From Hyphomicrobiales bacterium (GTDB lineage: Bacteria; Pseudomonadota; Alphaproteobacteria; Rhizobiales; Rhizobiaceae), in contig UCKM01000025.1 in NCBI GenBank assembly GCA_900473175.1, positions 62,001-126,000 of the forward strand: a stretch of DNA of 64,000 nt, written 5' to 3'. Shown here in pieces: positions 24,343-33,858 of the stretch (the first letter of the stretch is position 1; each line of letters begins with the position of its first letter). The notes under the pieces are model-generated. The model saw only the letters and a list, made by a program, of their open reading frames with translations. It was not told the DNA's origin and ran no database searches. The translations under genes were made by a program, and so were the position numbers.

Positions 24343-24768
24343 ATGAAGTTTAATATTGCCATTCCCCTTGTTGCCATCGCTGTACTCTCCGGTTGTTCGA
24401 CCATGTCAGGTTCCAAAGGGGGCGGGAGCACCCTGGGCAGCCTGACCGGGTCGAAGCCCGCGACGACGGGTGTGCTTGCCGCCCTCGGCAATGGTCTCAT
24501 CGGCAACGCATCGCTAGATGCATCGGACCGCAAGCGCGCGCTGCAGGCGGAGTATCAGGCGCTGGAATATTCCCCGGCCGGCAAGATCGTGGAATGGAAG
24601 AACAGCAGCGGTAGCCGCTCGGGCGAAGTGGTTGCAGCGCAGCCCTATCAGGTCGGCTCGCAAAACTGCCGCCAGTACACGCACACGGTTCGTATCGACG
24701 GCACACCGCAAACTGCGCGCGGCACCGCTTGCCGCAATGAAGACGGAACCTGGACACCGCTGACCTGA
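24343..24768 (+). CDS. Outer-membrane lipoprotein of the 17-kDa surface antigen (RT0821/Lpp0805) type
   Basis: A 141-residue lipoprotein with lipobox LSGC at residues 15-18 (Cys18, Ser at +2). The glycine-rich segment (KGGGSTLGSLTG, NGLIGNASL) resembles the glycine zipper of the 17-kDa antigen family. The C-terminal half carries AQPYQVGSQNCRQYTHTV and ARGTACRNEDGTWTPL, typical of RT0821/Lpp0805 surface proteins. It is probably anchored in the outer membrane. It follows feuQ by 87 bases and precedes the cytochrome c maturation operon. Confidence 0.8.
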   Translation: MKFNIAIPLVAIAVLSGCSTMSGSKGGGSTLGSLTGSKPATTGVLAALGNGLIGNASLDASDRKRALQAEYQALEYSPAGKIVEWKNSSGSRSGEVVAAQPYQVGSQNCRQYTHTVRIDGTPQTARGTACRNEDGTWTPLT

Positions 24769-24848
24769 TCCGTTTCTTGTCGACCAAACGATTTGCGGCG
24801 AATTGCCCTATCTGAGAAATCCCTTGGATTTTGGACATTTGGGAGTCT

Positions 24849-26030
24849 ATGTCTCACAGCATGGTTTTCTGGATATCCGCTGCACTTCTAACTGTTGGCG
24901 CGACGCTGCTTGTGCTTTTGCCATTGACGCGGCGCGTCAGGGAACCGGTGTCGGATAATCAGTATGACGTCGAGGTTTACCGCGATCAGTTGCTTGAACT
25001 GGACGCGGACGAGCAGCGCGGCCTTATCGATCACATCAGCGGCGAGCAGGCTCGCGCCGAGATCGGCCGCCGCTTGCTCAAGTCGGCCAAGGCCGCCGAA
25101 GCCGACAAGGCCGTGGTTCGGCCTCAAAAGAGCGCAATGCGCGAATGGCTGACGCTTGCAACAGTTCTTGCTATCCCGCTGATTTCGTGGGGAATTTACA
25201 CAAAGATCGGATCGCCCGATCTGCCTGCGCAGCCGCTGGCGGAAAGGCTTTCTCGCCCGCCTGACCAGAACACCCCCGCCGAACTGATTGCCCGTGCCGA
25301 AGCGCACCTGACGCTCAATCCGGACGATGGTCAGGGCTGGGAAGTGCTGGCCCCGATCTATTTGCGCATCGGCAGACCGGCTGACGCAGTCACGGCGTAT
25401 CAGAACGCGATCCGTCTCAACGGCGACAGCGTGCAACGCCAGCTTGGACTGGGCGAGGCGATGACTGCAGCTGCCGATGGCAAGGTAACGCCCGAAGCCG
25501 AAGCGGTGTTCAAGCATGCGCTCCAACTTGATCCGAAAGACATGCGGGCGCAATTCTTCATCATCGATGGCTGGATGCAACAGGGAAAGCTCACGGAGGC
25601 GCGCGACTTGATCCGCAAATTGCTTGTGGAAGCACCGGCGGATGTTCCCTGGCGCGAGCAGGCGCAGGCAGCGCTGACCCGGCTCGACCAGGAGATCTCT
25701 GGCGATGCTCCCGACGTCAGCGATGTCGAAAAGGCCGGGCCTGATGCTTCGCAGGTCGAGGCCGCAGCCGGCATGAGCAGCCAGGACCGTGCGCAGATGA
25801 TCGAAAACATGGTGGCCGGGCTTGCCGAAAAATTGAAACAATCTCCTGATGATGTCGAAGGCTGGGAACGTCTGGTCCGTTCCTATGTAGTTCTCAACCG
25901 GCCCAACGATGCGATTGAAGCGCTTGCACGTGCGAAGAAGGTGTTGAGCGCTGACAAGATCGCAAGGCTTGATGGCGTCGCCGAGGACCTTGGGCTGAAG
26001 GGCGAACTCGGCGATCCGGAGAAAGATTGA
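24849..26030 (+). CDS. ccmI: Cytochrome c maturation protein CcmI (CycH)
   Basis: A 393-residue membrane protein. GGGAG precedes the ATG at 24849 ([20 protein letters not shown]). Two transmembrane segments flank a cytoplasmic loop with a leucine-zipper-like region ([21 protein letters not shown]), and the periplasmic part holds TPR repeats ([24 protein letters not shown]). CcmI binds apocytochrome c and brings it to the haem-lyase complex CcmF/CcmH. First gene of the four-gene ccmIEFH operon, overlapping ccmE by one base. Confidence 0.92.
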   Translation: MSHSMVFWISAALLTVGATLLVLLPLTRRVREPVSDNQYDVEVYRDQLLELDADEQRGLIDHISGEQARAEIGRRLLKSAKAAEADKAVVRPQKSAMREWLTLATVLAIPLISWGIYTKIGSPDLPAQPLAERLSRPPDQNTPAELIARAEAHLTLNPDDGQGWEVLAPIYLRIGRPADAVTAYQNAIRLNGDSVQRQLGLGEAMTAAADGKVTPEAEAVFKHALQLDPKDMRAQFFIIDGWMQQGKLTEARDLIRKLLVEAPADVPWREQAQAALTRLDQEISGDAPDVSDVEKAGPDASQVEAAAGMSSQDRAQMIENMVAGLAEKLKQSPDDVEGWERLVRSYVVLNRPNDAIEALARAKKVLSADKIARLDGVAEDLGLKGELGDPEKD

Positions 26031-26476
26031 TGACGCGCAAACAGAAGCGGCTTTCGGTGATCGGTGGCGGCCTGCTGGTTCTGGCAGTGGCGACGGCGCT
26101 TGTCCTGTTTGCCCTGCAGCAGAAGATCGCTTTTTTCCGCATGCCATCTGATATTCAAACCTCCGACATCCAATCGGAATCCCGCTTTCGCCTTGGTGGC
26201 CTTGTCGAAAAGGGCACCGTGGTGCGAGGTAATGGAACGAAAGTCAGTTTTTCCGTTACCGACCATATAAAGAGCGTTCCCGTCACCTATGATGGCATAT
26301 TGCCTGACCTTTTCCGCGAGGATCAGGGGGTCGTTATCGAGGGCAGGTTCATGCAAGGTGGTGCATTCGTTGCCGATAGCGTGCTCGCCAAGCATGACGA
26401 AAACTACATGCCCAAGGAAGTGGCGGACAGTCTGAAGGCCAAGGGCGTATGGCAAGGGGAGAGCAAGCCGCAATGA
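26030..26476 (+). CDS. ccmE: Haem chaperone CcmE (CycJ)
   Basis: A 148-residue periplasmic haem chaperone with an N-terminal membrane anchor (about 10-29). The haem-attachment His122 and Tyr126 lie in [10 protein letters not shown], the invariant CcmE motif. The domain [14 protein letters not shown] is typical of the OB fold. The ATG at 26030 overlaps the ccmI stop by one base and its own stop overlaps ccmF (ATGA). The protein passes haem from CcmABCD to the CcmFHI complex. Confidence 0.95.
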   Translation: MTRKQKRLSVIGGGLLVLAVATALVLFALQQKIAFFRMPSDIQTSDIQSESRFRLGGLVEKGTVVRGNGTKVSFSVTDHIKSVPVTYDGILPDLFREDQGVVIEGRFMQGGAFVADSVLAKHDENYMPKEVADSLKAKGVWQGESKPQ

Positions 26477-28455
26477 CCGTTGAACTTGGACATTTTGCTC
26501 TGGTACTTGCGCTCGCCCTTTCGATGGTACAGGCAGTCCTGCCGGTGCTCGGCGCCCGCCGCAACGACGACCGGATGATGGCCGTTGCAACCCCGGCAGC
26601 CTTCACCGTCTTTGCCCTGATCGCGCTGTCGTTCGCCGTCCTGACGAGCGCCTATGTTTTATCCGACTTTTCGGTCCAGAACGTGTTCGAGAATTCGCAC
26701 TCGCAAAAGCCGTTGCTCTACAAGTTTACTGGCGTGTGGGGCAATCATGAAGGTTCGATGCTGCTTTGGGTATTGATCCTCAGCTTTTTCAGCGCGCTTG
26801 TCGCCTTCTTTGGCAATAATCTGCCACCGGCGTTGAAAGCCAACGTGCTGGGCGTCCAGGCCTGGATCGGCACTGCCTTTCTTCTTTTTATTGTCGCCAC
26901 ATCCAACCCCTTTGCACGGATCAACCCGGCGCCCATCGAAGGGCGGGATTTGAACCCGATCCTGCAGGATATTGGCCTCGCCATCCATCCGCCAATGCTC
27001 TATCTCGGCTATGTCGGTTTCTCCGTCTGCTTTTCCTTTGCGGTGGCAGCGCTGATCGATGGCCGCATCGACGCCGCATGGGCTCGCTGGGTGCGTCCCT
27101 GGACCTTAGCGGCTTGGCTGTTCCTGACCGGCGGTATCGCCATGGGCTCATACTGGGCCTATTACGAGCTTGGCTGGGGCGGCTGGTGGTTCTGGGACCC
27201 GGTCGAAAACGCATCGTTCATGCCGTGGCTCGCGGGCACCGCCCTCTTGCATTCGGCCCTTGTCATGGAAAAGCGTTCGGCGCTGAAGATCTGGACCATC
27301 CTCCTTGCCATTCTGACATTCTCGCTGTCGTTGCTCGGAACATTCCTTGTACGCTCCGGCGTCCTCACATCCGTCCATACCTTTGCGACCGATCCCGGTC
27401 GCGGCCTCTTCATCCTTGCCATTCTTGTGCTGTTCATCGGCGGATCACTGGCGCTTTTCGCTTGGCGCGCCCAGACATTGGAGCCCGGTGGTCTGTTCCA
27501 GCCAATATCGCGCGAAGGGGCGCTGGTCTTCAACAATCTGTTCCTGACGACGGCGGCAGCAACCGTGCTGATCGGAACGCTCTATCCATTGCTGCTGGAA
27601 TCACTGACAGGCGAGAAGATCTCCGTCGGCGCACCGTTCTTCAATTTGACCTTTGGTCCGCTGATGATCCCGCTGCTTGCGGCGGTACCTTTCGGTCCAC
27701 TGCTGGCCTGGAAGCGGGGCGACATTCTCGCCGTCGCGCAGCGGCTTATGCTGGCCTTCTTCATTGCGCTCCTTGCCGTCGCCGTCGTGCTCTATCAGAC
27801 GTCGGCATCCGGCGTGCTCGCGGCGTTCGGCATCGGCCTCGCTGTTTGGCTGATGCTCGGCGCACTGACCGATCTCGCGCTAAAGGCGGGGATCGGCAAG
27901 ACATCTGTCCATGTCATGTTGCAACGCGTTGTCGGCCTGCCGCGATCGGCGTTCGGAACGACCTTCGCCCATTTCGGTCTCGGGGTCACGCTGATGGGTA
28001 TCGTTTGCACCTCGACGTTTGCAACCGAGAGCGTGTTGGTCATGAAGCCGGGTGATACCGTGGCTGCAGGCGGCTATACGCTGCGTTTCGATCGCATCGA
28101 TCCGGTGAAGGCCTCGAACTATAATGAGGATCAGGGCCGGTTCACCATTCTCAACAGCGCCGGGCGGGAAGTGACCGATTTGCTTTCCTCCAAGCGCTAC
28201 TTCCCGGTTCGCAAGATGCAAACCACCGAGGCGGGCATCAAGACATTCCTCTTCAGCCAGCTCTATGTTTCGCTCGGTGATCCAGGCAAGGATGGCGGGG
28301 TCGTCGTCAGGGTCTGGTGGAAGCCGTGGGTGACATTGATCTGGCTTGGCGCCGTGGTGATGATGGTGGGTGGCGGTCTTTCGCTGCTCGATCGCAGGCT
28401 GCGCATCGGCGCGCCGGCAAAAGCCAGGACCCTGAAAGCCCGAGTGGCCGCATGA
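26473..28455 (+). CDS. ccmF: Haem lyase subunit CcmF (CycK)
   Basis: A 660-residue polytopic membrane protein with about 15 hydrophobic segments. The tryptophan-rich signature [20 protein letters not shown] marks the haem-handling WWD domain, and the conserved periplasmic histidines are visible, for example in THAHFG-like and [10 protein letters not shown] regions. Start at ATG 26473, in the ccmE stop. It is the core of the system I haem lyase that ligates haem to apocytochromes. Full length. Confidence 0.95.
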   Translation: MTVELGHFALVLALALSMVQAVLPVLGARRNDDRMMAVATPAAFTVFALIALSFAVLTSAYVLSDFSVQNVFENSHSQKPLLYKFTGVWGNHEGSMLLWVLILSFFSALVAFFGNNLPPALKANVLGVQAWIGTAFLLFIVATSNPFARINPAPIEGRDLNPILQDIGLAIHPPMLYLGYVGFSVCFSFAVAALIDGRIDAAWARWVRPWTLAAWLFLTGGIAMGSYWAYYELGWGGWWFWDPVENASFMPWLAGTALLHSALVMEKRSALKIWTILLAILTFSLSLLGTFLVRSGVLTSVHTFATDPGRGLFILAILVLFIGGSLALFAWRAQTLEPGGLFQPISREGALVFNNLFLTTAAATVLIGTLYPLLLESLTGEKISVGAPFFNLTFGPLMIPLLAAVPFGPLLAWKRGDILAVAQRLMLAFFIALLAVAVVLYQTSASGVLAAFGIGLAVWLMLGALTDLALKAGIGKTSVHVMLQRVVGLPRSAFGTTFAHFGLGVTLMGIVCTSTFATESVLVMKPGDTVAAGGYTLRFDRIDPVKASNYNEDQGRFTILNSAGREVTDLLSSKRYFPVRKMQTTEAGIKTFLFSQLYVSLGDPGKDGGVVVRVWWKPWVTLIWLGAVVMMVGGGLSLLDRRLRIGAPAKARTLKARVAA

Positions 28456-28925
28456 CGCGCGTACTCGCCTCGATCGTTCTTGCCCTGTCGCTTTGCCTGG
28501 CAGGCGCGGCACAAGCAGTGGCTCCCGACGAAATGCTGGCCAATCCGGTGCTGGAAAAGCGCGCCCGCACGATTTCGTCGGAATTGCGCTGCATGGTTTG
28601 CCAGAACGAGTCGATCGACGATTCCAATGCCGATCTTGCCAAGGACCTGCGCCTTCTGGTGCGCGAGAGGCTGGTGGCAGGCGACACCGACCAACAGGTG
28701 CGTGATTTTCTCGTTGCGCGCTACGGTGAGTTCGTTCTTCTCAAGCCGCGATTGCAGACAAGTACGTTGCTGCTCTGGGGATTCCCCATGGGAGCACTGA
28801 TCGCGGGGGCCATCGCGATCGTCCTGTCGGTCCGCAGGCGACGGGCGACAGGTGCGGACGTGGCGCCGCTTTCGGAAAGCGAAAAGAAACAGCTCAAGAA
28901 GCTCTTCGCCGCACCAAAGGAATGA
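28452..28925 (+). CDS. ccmH: Thiol reductase subunit CcmH (CycL)
   Basis: A 157-residue protein with signal peptide ([19 protein letters not shown]) and the redox motif [10 protein letters not shown] (Cys47, Cys50). A C-terminal transmembrane helix (about 104-126) is followed by a lysine-rich cytoplasmic tail ending KKLFAAPKE. It keeps apocytochrome c cysteines reduced. This is the short CcmH/CcmL type; the TPR function sits in the separate ccmI. Last gene of the operon; the convergent MBL gene ends 5 bases away. Confidence 0.94.
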   Translation: MTRVLASIVLALSLCLAGAAQAVAPDEMLANPVLEKRARTISSELRCMVCQNESIDDSNADLAKDLRLLVRERLVAGDTDQQVRDFLVARYGEFVLLKPRLQTSTLLLWGFPMGALIAGAIAIVLSVRRRRATGADVAPLSESEKKQLKKLFAAPKE

Positions 28926-28929
28926 GGCT

Positions 28930-29820
28930 TCAGTCTTCTGCGTGACCTGACAGCACCGCCTTGATGTTCTCCCGATGCACGGCTTCGTATGGAGCGAAAT
29001 AGCCGATGGCGCCCGAGCGAAAATCGTCGGCTGCAAAGGTCTTGAGGTCTTGCTCGGCCAATTTGCGCTCTTGTCGCAGGTGCAGCAGTTTTTCCACATA
29101 GTTCCGCGTAGCGGTAATGAGCTCGGGTCCATAACCGCCCGCGACGATTATTTCCTCGGCGCCGTGGTTTGGAAATATCTTGTTTATATCCCACGTTGCC
29201 ATCCGCTCCAGATCGCGCAAGTGCTGGGTCAGCCGGGTGGGCTCGGCAACGTAGGTAATCGGATCCTCCAGTGCGTCGCCCGCAAACAGCAAGTTGAGGT
29301 GCGGCAGGATTATCATCGTCCCGTCATGGCTGTGAATGTCGACGTGGCGCAGGTCGACGTCGATGTCGCCCACCTTCAACCGCATCTCGTCCTCGAACGT
29401 CCGGTTTGGCATGATCAACGGGCGGATCGGCGGATCCCTGTTCTCCAGATTGTCACGATTGTTGACCAAGGCTCGAGCGGTCAGGTGGTTGGCTATGATC
29501 TCGCAATCGGCAAACACCTCGTTTCCGGCGACGTGGTCGACATGCCAGTGGCTGAGCACGACACGGATATGCCGTGCGCCTGCATCTTCGAGCGTCTTGC
29601 GGATTATGCGGGCATGCGCAAGAGATATGCTGGTATCATAAACGAGCGCCTGGTCGCCGGACATGATCGCATAGGAACAAAGACCGAGCGAATAGGCGCC
29701 GTCGTCCAGCCAGTTGGGCTTTGTCGAATAAGCGCGTACCCCATCGATCCTGCCGTCATAGAAGGCGTAGACACCCGGATAAGGGGTATGAATGCGCATG
29801 GTTGATCCGAGCGGCGGCAT
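28930..29820 (-). CDS. MBL-fold metallo-hydrolase
   Basis: A 297-residue metallo-beta-lactamase-fold protein with the zinc motif SHWHVDHVAGN and further ligand regions HSHDGTMIILPHLNLLFAGD and FPNHGAEEI. I set the start at the ATG at 29818-29820 (MPPLGSTMRIHTPY) because GGAGA lies 8 bases before it and the domain begins there; an upstream extension to 29949 is basic and without features. The substrate is not known. No signal peptide. It is convergent with ccmH and divergent from degP. Confidence 0.85.
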   Translation of the reverse strand: MPPLGSTMRIHTPYPGVYAFYDGRIDGVRAYSTKPNWLDDGAYSLGLCSYAIMSGDQALVYDTSISLAHARIIRKTLEDAGARHIRVVLSHWHVDHVAGNEVFADCEIIANHLTARALVNNRDNLENRDPPIRPLIMPNRTFEDEMRLKVGDIDVDLRHVDIHSHDGTMIILPHLNLLFAGDALEDPITYVAEPTRLTQHLRDLERMATWDINKIFPNHGAEEIIVAGGYGPELITATRNYVEKLLHLRQERKLAEQDLKTFAADDFRSGAIGYFAPYEAVHRENIKAVLSGHAED

Positions 29821-30056
29821 GAGAGGTCTCCATTCTGTCAGGCGGTACGAGAGCCGGCGCATGAAACCAGCTTTCGTATGCTGCGTCCAACGTTTGTGTT
29901 CCATCCAAATCATCGCACAAAGGTGCAATGGCTTGCTCGCCTGCCGCAACCTTACAAATTTGTCATGTTGCGGAAATGCCGAGGTAACCTTCCTATCTGT
30001 ATCACTATGGGTATAAAGCGATCGGCCTGTCGATCGAAGTCCAAGGAGATATATTC

Positions 30057-31589
30057 ATGTTGAACAGTCCAAAGTCCTCACATTTCCGCAAGGGCATCGC
30101 AGCAGCCTTGTTGTCCTCGGCATTGGTCGGGGGCTTCCTGGCTACGGGGCCGCTTTCGATCATTGCCCCGGCGCAGGCCGACGCCGTACGCGTTGATGCA
30201 CCTCAGCAGCCTGGCTTTGCCGACGTTGTGGAAAAGGTAAGCCCGGCCGTGGTCAGCGTCCGCGTCAAGAGCGCTATCCATCAGACCGCCGATGACGGCT
30301 CGGATTTCCCGGGCGGCGACCAACTGCCAGAGCAATTCAAGCGCTTCTTCTATGAATTCGGTGGTCCGGGCCAGCGCCCGAACGAGCGCGGGATGGACCG
30401 CAAGTCCCCCCGCGACCAGCACCGGCCAGACCGCGTGCGTCCGACCGCACAGGGGTCAGGCTTCTTTATCTCTGAGGATGGCTATCTCGTCACCAACGAT
30501 CACGTCGTTGAAGACGGCAGCGCCTACACTGTCGTGCTGAACGACGGCACCGAGCTTGACGCCAAGCTGATTGGCAAGGACAAGCGCACGGATCTCGCCG
30601 TCCTCAAGGTCGATGACAAGCGAAAGTTCACCTATGTTTCGTTCGGTGACGACAACAAGATCCGCGTTGGTCAGTGGGTGGTCGCCGTTGGCAATCCGTT
30701 CGGCCTTGGCGGCACTGTAACTGCTGGTATCGTATCGGCGCGCGGCCGCGATATTGGTGCGGGCCCCTATGACGATTTCCTGCAGATTGACGCAGCCGTC
30801 AACCGCGGCAATTCCGGTGGTCCCGCCTTCAATCTGAACGGCGAGGTCGTTGGCATCAATACGGCGATCTTCTCGCCGTCGGGCGGCAGCGTGGGTATCG
30901 CCTTTGCGATCCCAGCAACGACTGCCAAGGCGGTCGTGGACCAGTTGATAAAGACCGGCTCGGTTTCCCGCGGTTGGATCGGAGTTCAGATTCAGCCGGT
31001 CAGCAAGGAAATAGCTGAATCCCTTGGCCTTGCCGAGGAAAAAGGCGCACTCGTTGCTGAACCGCAGCCCGATGGTCCTGCTGCCAAGGCCGGCATCACG
31101 GCAGGCGACGTGATCACCGCCGTCAATGGTGACACAGTTGCCGACCCGCGCGATCTGGCCAAGAAGATTGCGGCCGTCAATCCCGGCAAGGATGTGGAAC
31201 TCTCCGTTTGGCGCAAGGGCGAGGCGAAGTCGATCAATGTTGCGATTAAGGCCATGCCCGGCGATGACCAGCAAGCCACGAAGGGCACGCAGCAGAATGA
31301 AGACACGGCCAAGCCTTCGGCGCTTGACGATTACGGCCTGACGGTCATGCCTTCCGACGACGGCAAGGGTGTCGTGGTCACCGATGTCGACCGTCAGGGC
31401 GACGCCGCGGACAAGGGCATCACGACGGGCGACATTATCGTGTCGGTCAACAATCAGCCGGTGAAGAGTGGTGCTGACATCGAGGGAGCGATTGCCTCTG
31501 CAACGAAGTCCGGCCGCAAGGCAGTCCTTCTGCAGGTGCAGACGAACGACCAGTCCAGGTTCGTGGCTCTGCCGATCAATCAGGGCTGA
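30057..31589 (+). CDS. degP: DegP/HtrA-type periplasmic serine protease (Do family)
   Basis: A 510-residue protease-chaperone. A long signal segment (about 12-42) leads to the trypsin-like domain with His149 (VTNDHVVEDG), Asp179 (RTDLAVLKVD) and Ser253 (GNSGGPAF). An unusual acidic-basic linker with many R and P residues (about 95-130, GPGQRPNERGMDRKSPRD) precedes the domain. Two PDZ domains (about 300-395 and 415-505) follow. It removes misfolded periplasmic proteins. AAGGAG lies 8 bases before the ATG. A strong terminator follows at 31654. Confidence 0.93.
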   Translation: MLNSPKSSHFRKGIAAALLSSALVGGFLATGPLSIIAPAQADAVRVDAPQQPGFADVVEKVSPAVVSVRVKSAIHQTADDGSDFPGGDQLPEQFKRFFYEFGGPGQRPNERGMDRKSPRDQHRPDRVRPTAQGSGFFISEDGYLVTNDHVVEDGSAYTVVLNDGTELDAKLIGKDKRTDLAVLKVDDKRKFTYVSFGDDNKIRVGQWVVAVGNPFGLGGTVTAGIVSARGRDIGAGPYDDFLQIDAAVNRGNSGGPAFNLNGEVVGINTAIFSPSGGSVGIAFAIPATTAKAVVDQLIKTGSVSRGWIGVQIQPVSKEIAESLGLAEEKGALVAEPQPDGPAAKAGITAGDVITAVNGDTVADPRDLAKKIAAVNPGKDVELSVWRKGEAKSINVAIKAMPGDDQQATKGTQQNEDTAKPSALDDYGLTVMPSDDGKGVVVTDVDRQGDAADKGITTGDIIVSVNNQPVKSGADIEGAIASATKSGRKAVLLQVQTNDQSRFVALPINQG

Positions 31590-31653
31590 ACCTTGAACTG
31601 AGGATTGCGGCGGCGCTGCACATCCCCCACCCCCGCTAGCGCCACTGCAACAA

Positions 31654-31698
31654 GGGCGGCAGATCTCCTTCGATTAATCTGCCGCCCGCCCTTTTCTG
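31654..31698 (+). terminator. Rho-independent terminator after degP
   Basis: GGGCGGCAGAT at 31654-31664 pairs perfectly with ATCTGCCGCCC at 31677-31687 (11 bp, 12-base loop), followed by a T-rich CCCTTTTCT. It separates degP from the downstream two-component genes. Confidence 0.85.
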
Positions 31699-31747
31699 CT
31701 GTGCTTTGCACTTAACTCGCTCACCCAAACCGGCTTAATGTGATGCC

Positions 31748-32434
31748 ATGAAGATTCTCGTTATTGAAGATGACCGCGAAGCGGCACGCTATCTTGAGAA
31801 GGCCTTCGCGGAAGCCGGGCATTCGGCGGACGTCGCCGGTGACGGCGAGACCGGATACACATTGGCTGAGCAGGGTACTTACGACGCGCTGGTAGTGGAC
31901 CGCATGCTGCCACGCCGTGATGGCCTTTCCGTAGTGGCTGCGCTGCGCGCTCAGGGTAACGACACGCCCGCATTGATCCTCTCGGCCCTCGGCCAGGTCG
32001 ACGACCGGGTTACTGGCCTGCGCGCCGGGGGCGATGATTATCTGACCAAGCCCTATGCTTTTTCCGAGCTTCTTGCCAGGATCGAAGTGCTGCAACGGCG
32101 CTCGAGCCCGAAAGAGGCGGAAACCGTCTACCGCGTCGGCGATCTTGAACTCGACCGACTTTCCCATTCCGCCAAGCGGGCAGGGCAGGTCATCATCTTG
32201 CAGCCGCGCGAATTCCGCCTGCTTGAATATCTGATGCGCCATGCGGGCCAGGTCGTGACCCGCACGATGCTGCTTGAACATGTCTGGGATTATCATTTCG
32301 ATCCCCAGACCAATGTCATCGATGTCCATGTTTCGCGTCTGCGCGGCAAGATCGAGAAGGACTTCGATACGCCGCTGCTGCACACGGTGCGCGGTGCCGG
32401 TTACATGCTCAAGGCGGCCGGAACCGTTGCATGA
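31748..32434 (+). CDS. OmpR-family response regulator
   Basis: A 228-residue response regulator with acidic pocket EDD (7-9), phospho-acceptor D51 in VVDRMLPRRDG, and a winged-helix output domain (LQPREFRLLEYLMRHAGQVVT, VIDVHVSRLRGKI). It lies 158 bases after degP and overlaps the kinase gene by ATGA. The regulator-kinase pair between degP and glnE is a conserved arrangement in Rhizobiales, as I remember it. Envelope stress is a natural guess for its signal; there is no direct evidence. Confidence 0.9.
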   Translation: MKILVIEDDREAARYLEKAFAEAGHSADVAGDGETGYTLAEQGTYDALVVDRMLPRRDGLSVVAALRAQGNDTPALILSALGQVDDRVTGLRAGGDDYLTKPYAFSELLARIEVLQRRSSPKEAETVYRVGDLELDRLSHSAKRAGQVIILQPREFRLLEYLMRHAGQVVTRTMLLEHVWDYHFDPQTNVIDVHVSRLRGKIEKDFDTPLLHTVRGAGYMLKAAGTVA

Positions 32435-33858
32435 GTCGTTTCTCTGCCATGATGAAGATGACGGCCGTACGCCTGTCCGCACTTTATCTGATCCTCTTTA
32501 CGATATGTGCGCTGGTGCTCGTTTTCTATATGACCAGCCTTTCTGTGCGCCTGTTAACGGCTCAGACCGAAACGGCGGTCAACGAGGAGATTGAAAGTAT
32601 CGGGCAATCCTATGAGCGTGGTGGCATTGCCGGCCTTGTTCGCTCTATCGACCGGCGCGGCAGCCAGCCAGGGGCCTATCTTTACCTCGTGACCGATCCT
32701 GCCGGCCGGATTGTTGCTGGCAATGTGCAAAGCATCGAGATCGGCGTTCTGCAGAATGAAGGCTGGATCGAGCGGCCAATCACCTACGAGCGGTACGGGG
32801 AGGGCAATGATCCGAAAGTGCACACCGCGATCGCACGGGTAATCGTCATGCCTAATGGCATCCGGGTCATGGTCGGCCGTGACCTCGGGGAGCCGGAACA
32901 GGTCCGTCTCGTCGTACGCCGTGCTCTTATGGCCGCCCTCGGCATCATGGGCGTGGGCGCCTTCCTCATCTGGTTCTTCGTCGGGCGAAGGGCCCTGCAC
33001 CGGATTGATGAAGTTTCGGTCGCATCGCAGCGGATCATGGGAGGTGACTTGGCGGGGCGGCTGCCGGTGAGCGGCTCCGGCGACGAGTTCGATCGCCTGT
33101 CCGAGAACCTCAACGGTATGCTTGCGCGCATACAGGAATTGAACGAGGGCGTCAGGCACGTCTCCGATAACATAGCGCACGATCTGAAGACCCCGCTGAC
33201 CCGGATGCACAATCGCGCCGAGTCGGCCCTCGCCAACGCCAAATCGACGAAGGCATGGCGTGTAGCCATGGAGGGCATGATCAGCGACTCCGATCAGCTC
33301 ATCCGTACCTTCAATGCAATCCTGATGATCTCGCGGCTGGAATCCGGCTATTCAACGGAAGCGATGGAGCAAATTGCCCTGTCAGCGATTGCGGAGGACG
33401 TGTTCGAGCTTTATGAGCCTTCCGCCGAGGAAGCGGGTGTCAAATTCATGTTGGGTCCACTCGATACCGCGCCCGTAAAGGCCAATCGCGAACTCATCGG
33501 CCAGACGATTTCCAATCTCGTCGACAATGCGATCAAATATGCGCGTGGCAGCGAAAATCCGGTCGAAGTAACGCTTTCAGTCGCAAGGCAGGACGATAAG
33601 ATCAAGGTCATTGTCGCAGACAATGGACCGGGCATACCGCAAGATCAGATGGAGCGCGCAACAGAGCGCTTCGTGCGGCTGGAAGATAGCAGATCGCAGC
33701 CGGGTTCGGGCCTTGGCCTCAGCCTTGCCAAGGCCGTCATGAAATTGCACGGTGGTACACTGGAACTGGCGGATAATGCGCCGGGGTTGCGAGCGGTGCT
33801 CGTGTTTCCGGTGGGGAGGACAGTGGATGAACCGCAAAATCGGGGCGACAAGCGCTGA
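32431..33858 (+). CDS. Membrane sensor histidine kinase (degP-glnE locus)
   Basis: A 475-residue kinase. Two transmembrane helices (about 14-34 and 165-185) enclose a periplasmic domain (35-164), followed by a HAMP domain, the DHp with NIAHDLKTPLTRMHNRAE (phospho-His250), and a catalytic domain with N, G1 and G2 boxes (LVDNAIKYA, ADNGPGIP, GSGLGLSLAK). It is paired with the response regulator just upstream. Its last 32 bases overlap the start of glnE, so the kinase and glnE may be translationally coupled. Confidence 0.9.
   Translation: MSRFSAMMKMTAVRLSALYLILFTICALVLVFYMTSLSVRLLTAQTETAVNEEIESIGQSYERGGIAGLVRSIDRRGSQPGAYLYLVTDPAGRIVAGNVQSIEIGVLQNEGWIERPITYERYGEGNDPKVHTAIARVIVMPNGIRVMVGRDLGEPEQVRLVVRRALMAALGIMGVGAFLIWFFVGRRALHRIDEVSVASQRIMGGDLAGRLPVSGSGDEFDRLSENLNGMLARIQELNEGVRHVSDNIAHDLKTPLTRMHNRAESALANAKSTKAWRVAMEGMISDSDQLIRTFNAILMISRLESGYSTEAMEQIALSAIAEDVFELYEPSAEEAGVKFMLGPLDTAPVKANRELIGQTISNLVDNAIKYARGSENPVEVTLSVARQDDKIKVIVADNGPGIPQDQMERATERFVRLEDSRSQPGSGLGLSLAKAVMKLHGGTLELADNAPGLRAVLVFPVGRTVDEPQNRGDKR

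Noticed and set aside
28317-28451. Upstream extension of ccmH inside ccmF
   Set aside because: The ATG at 28452 overlaps the ccmF stop and begins a proper signal peptide; the extension is a shadow of ccmF.
31748-33858. Assigning the second two-component pair a named system (cpx, pho, chv)
   Set aside because: The sequence fits many OmpR/EnvZ-type systems; the position by degP is suggestive but not enough for a name.
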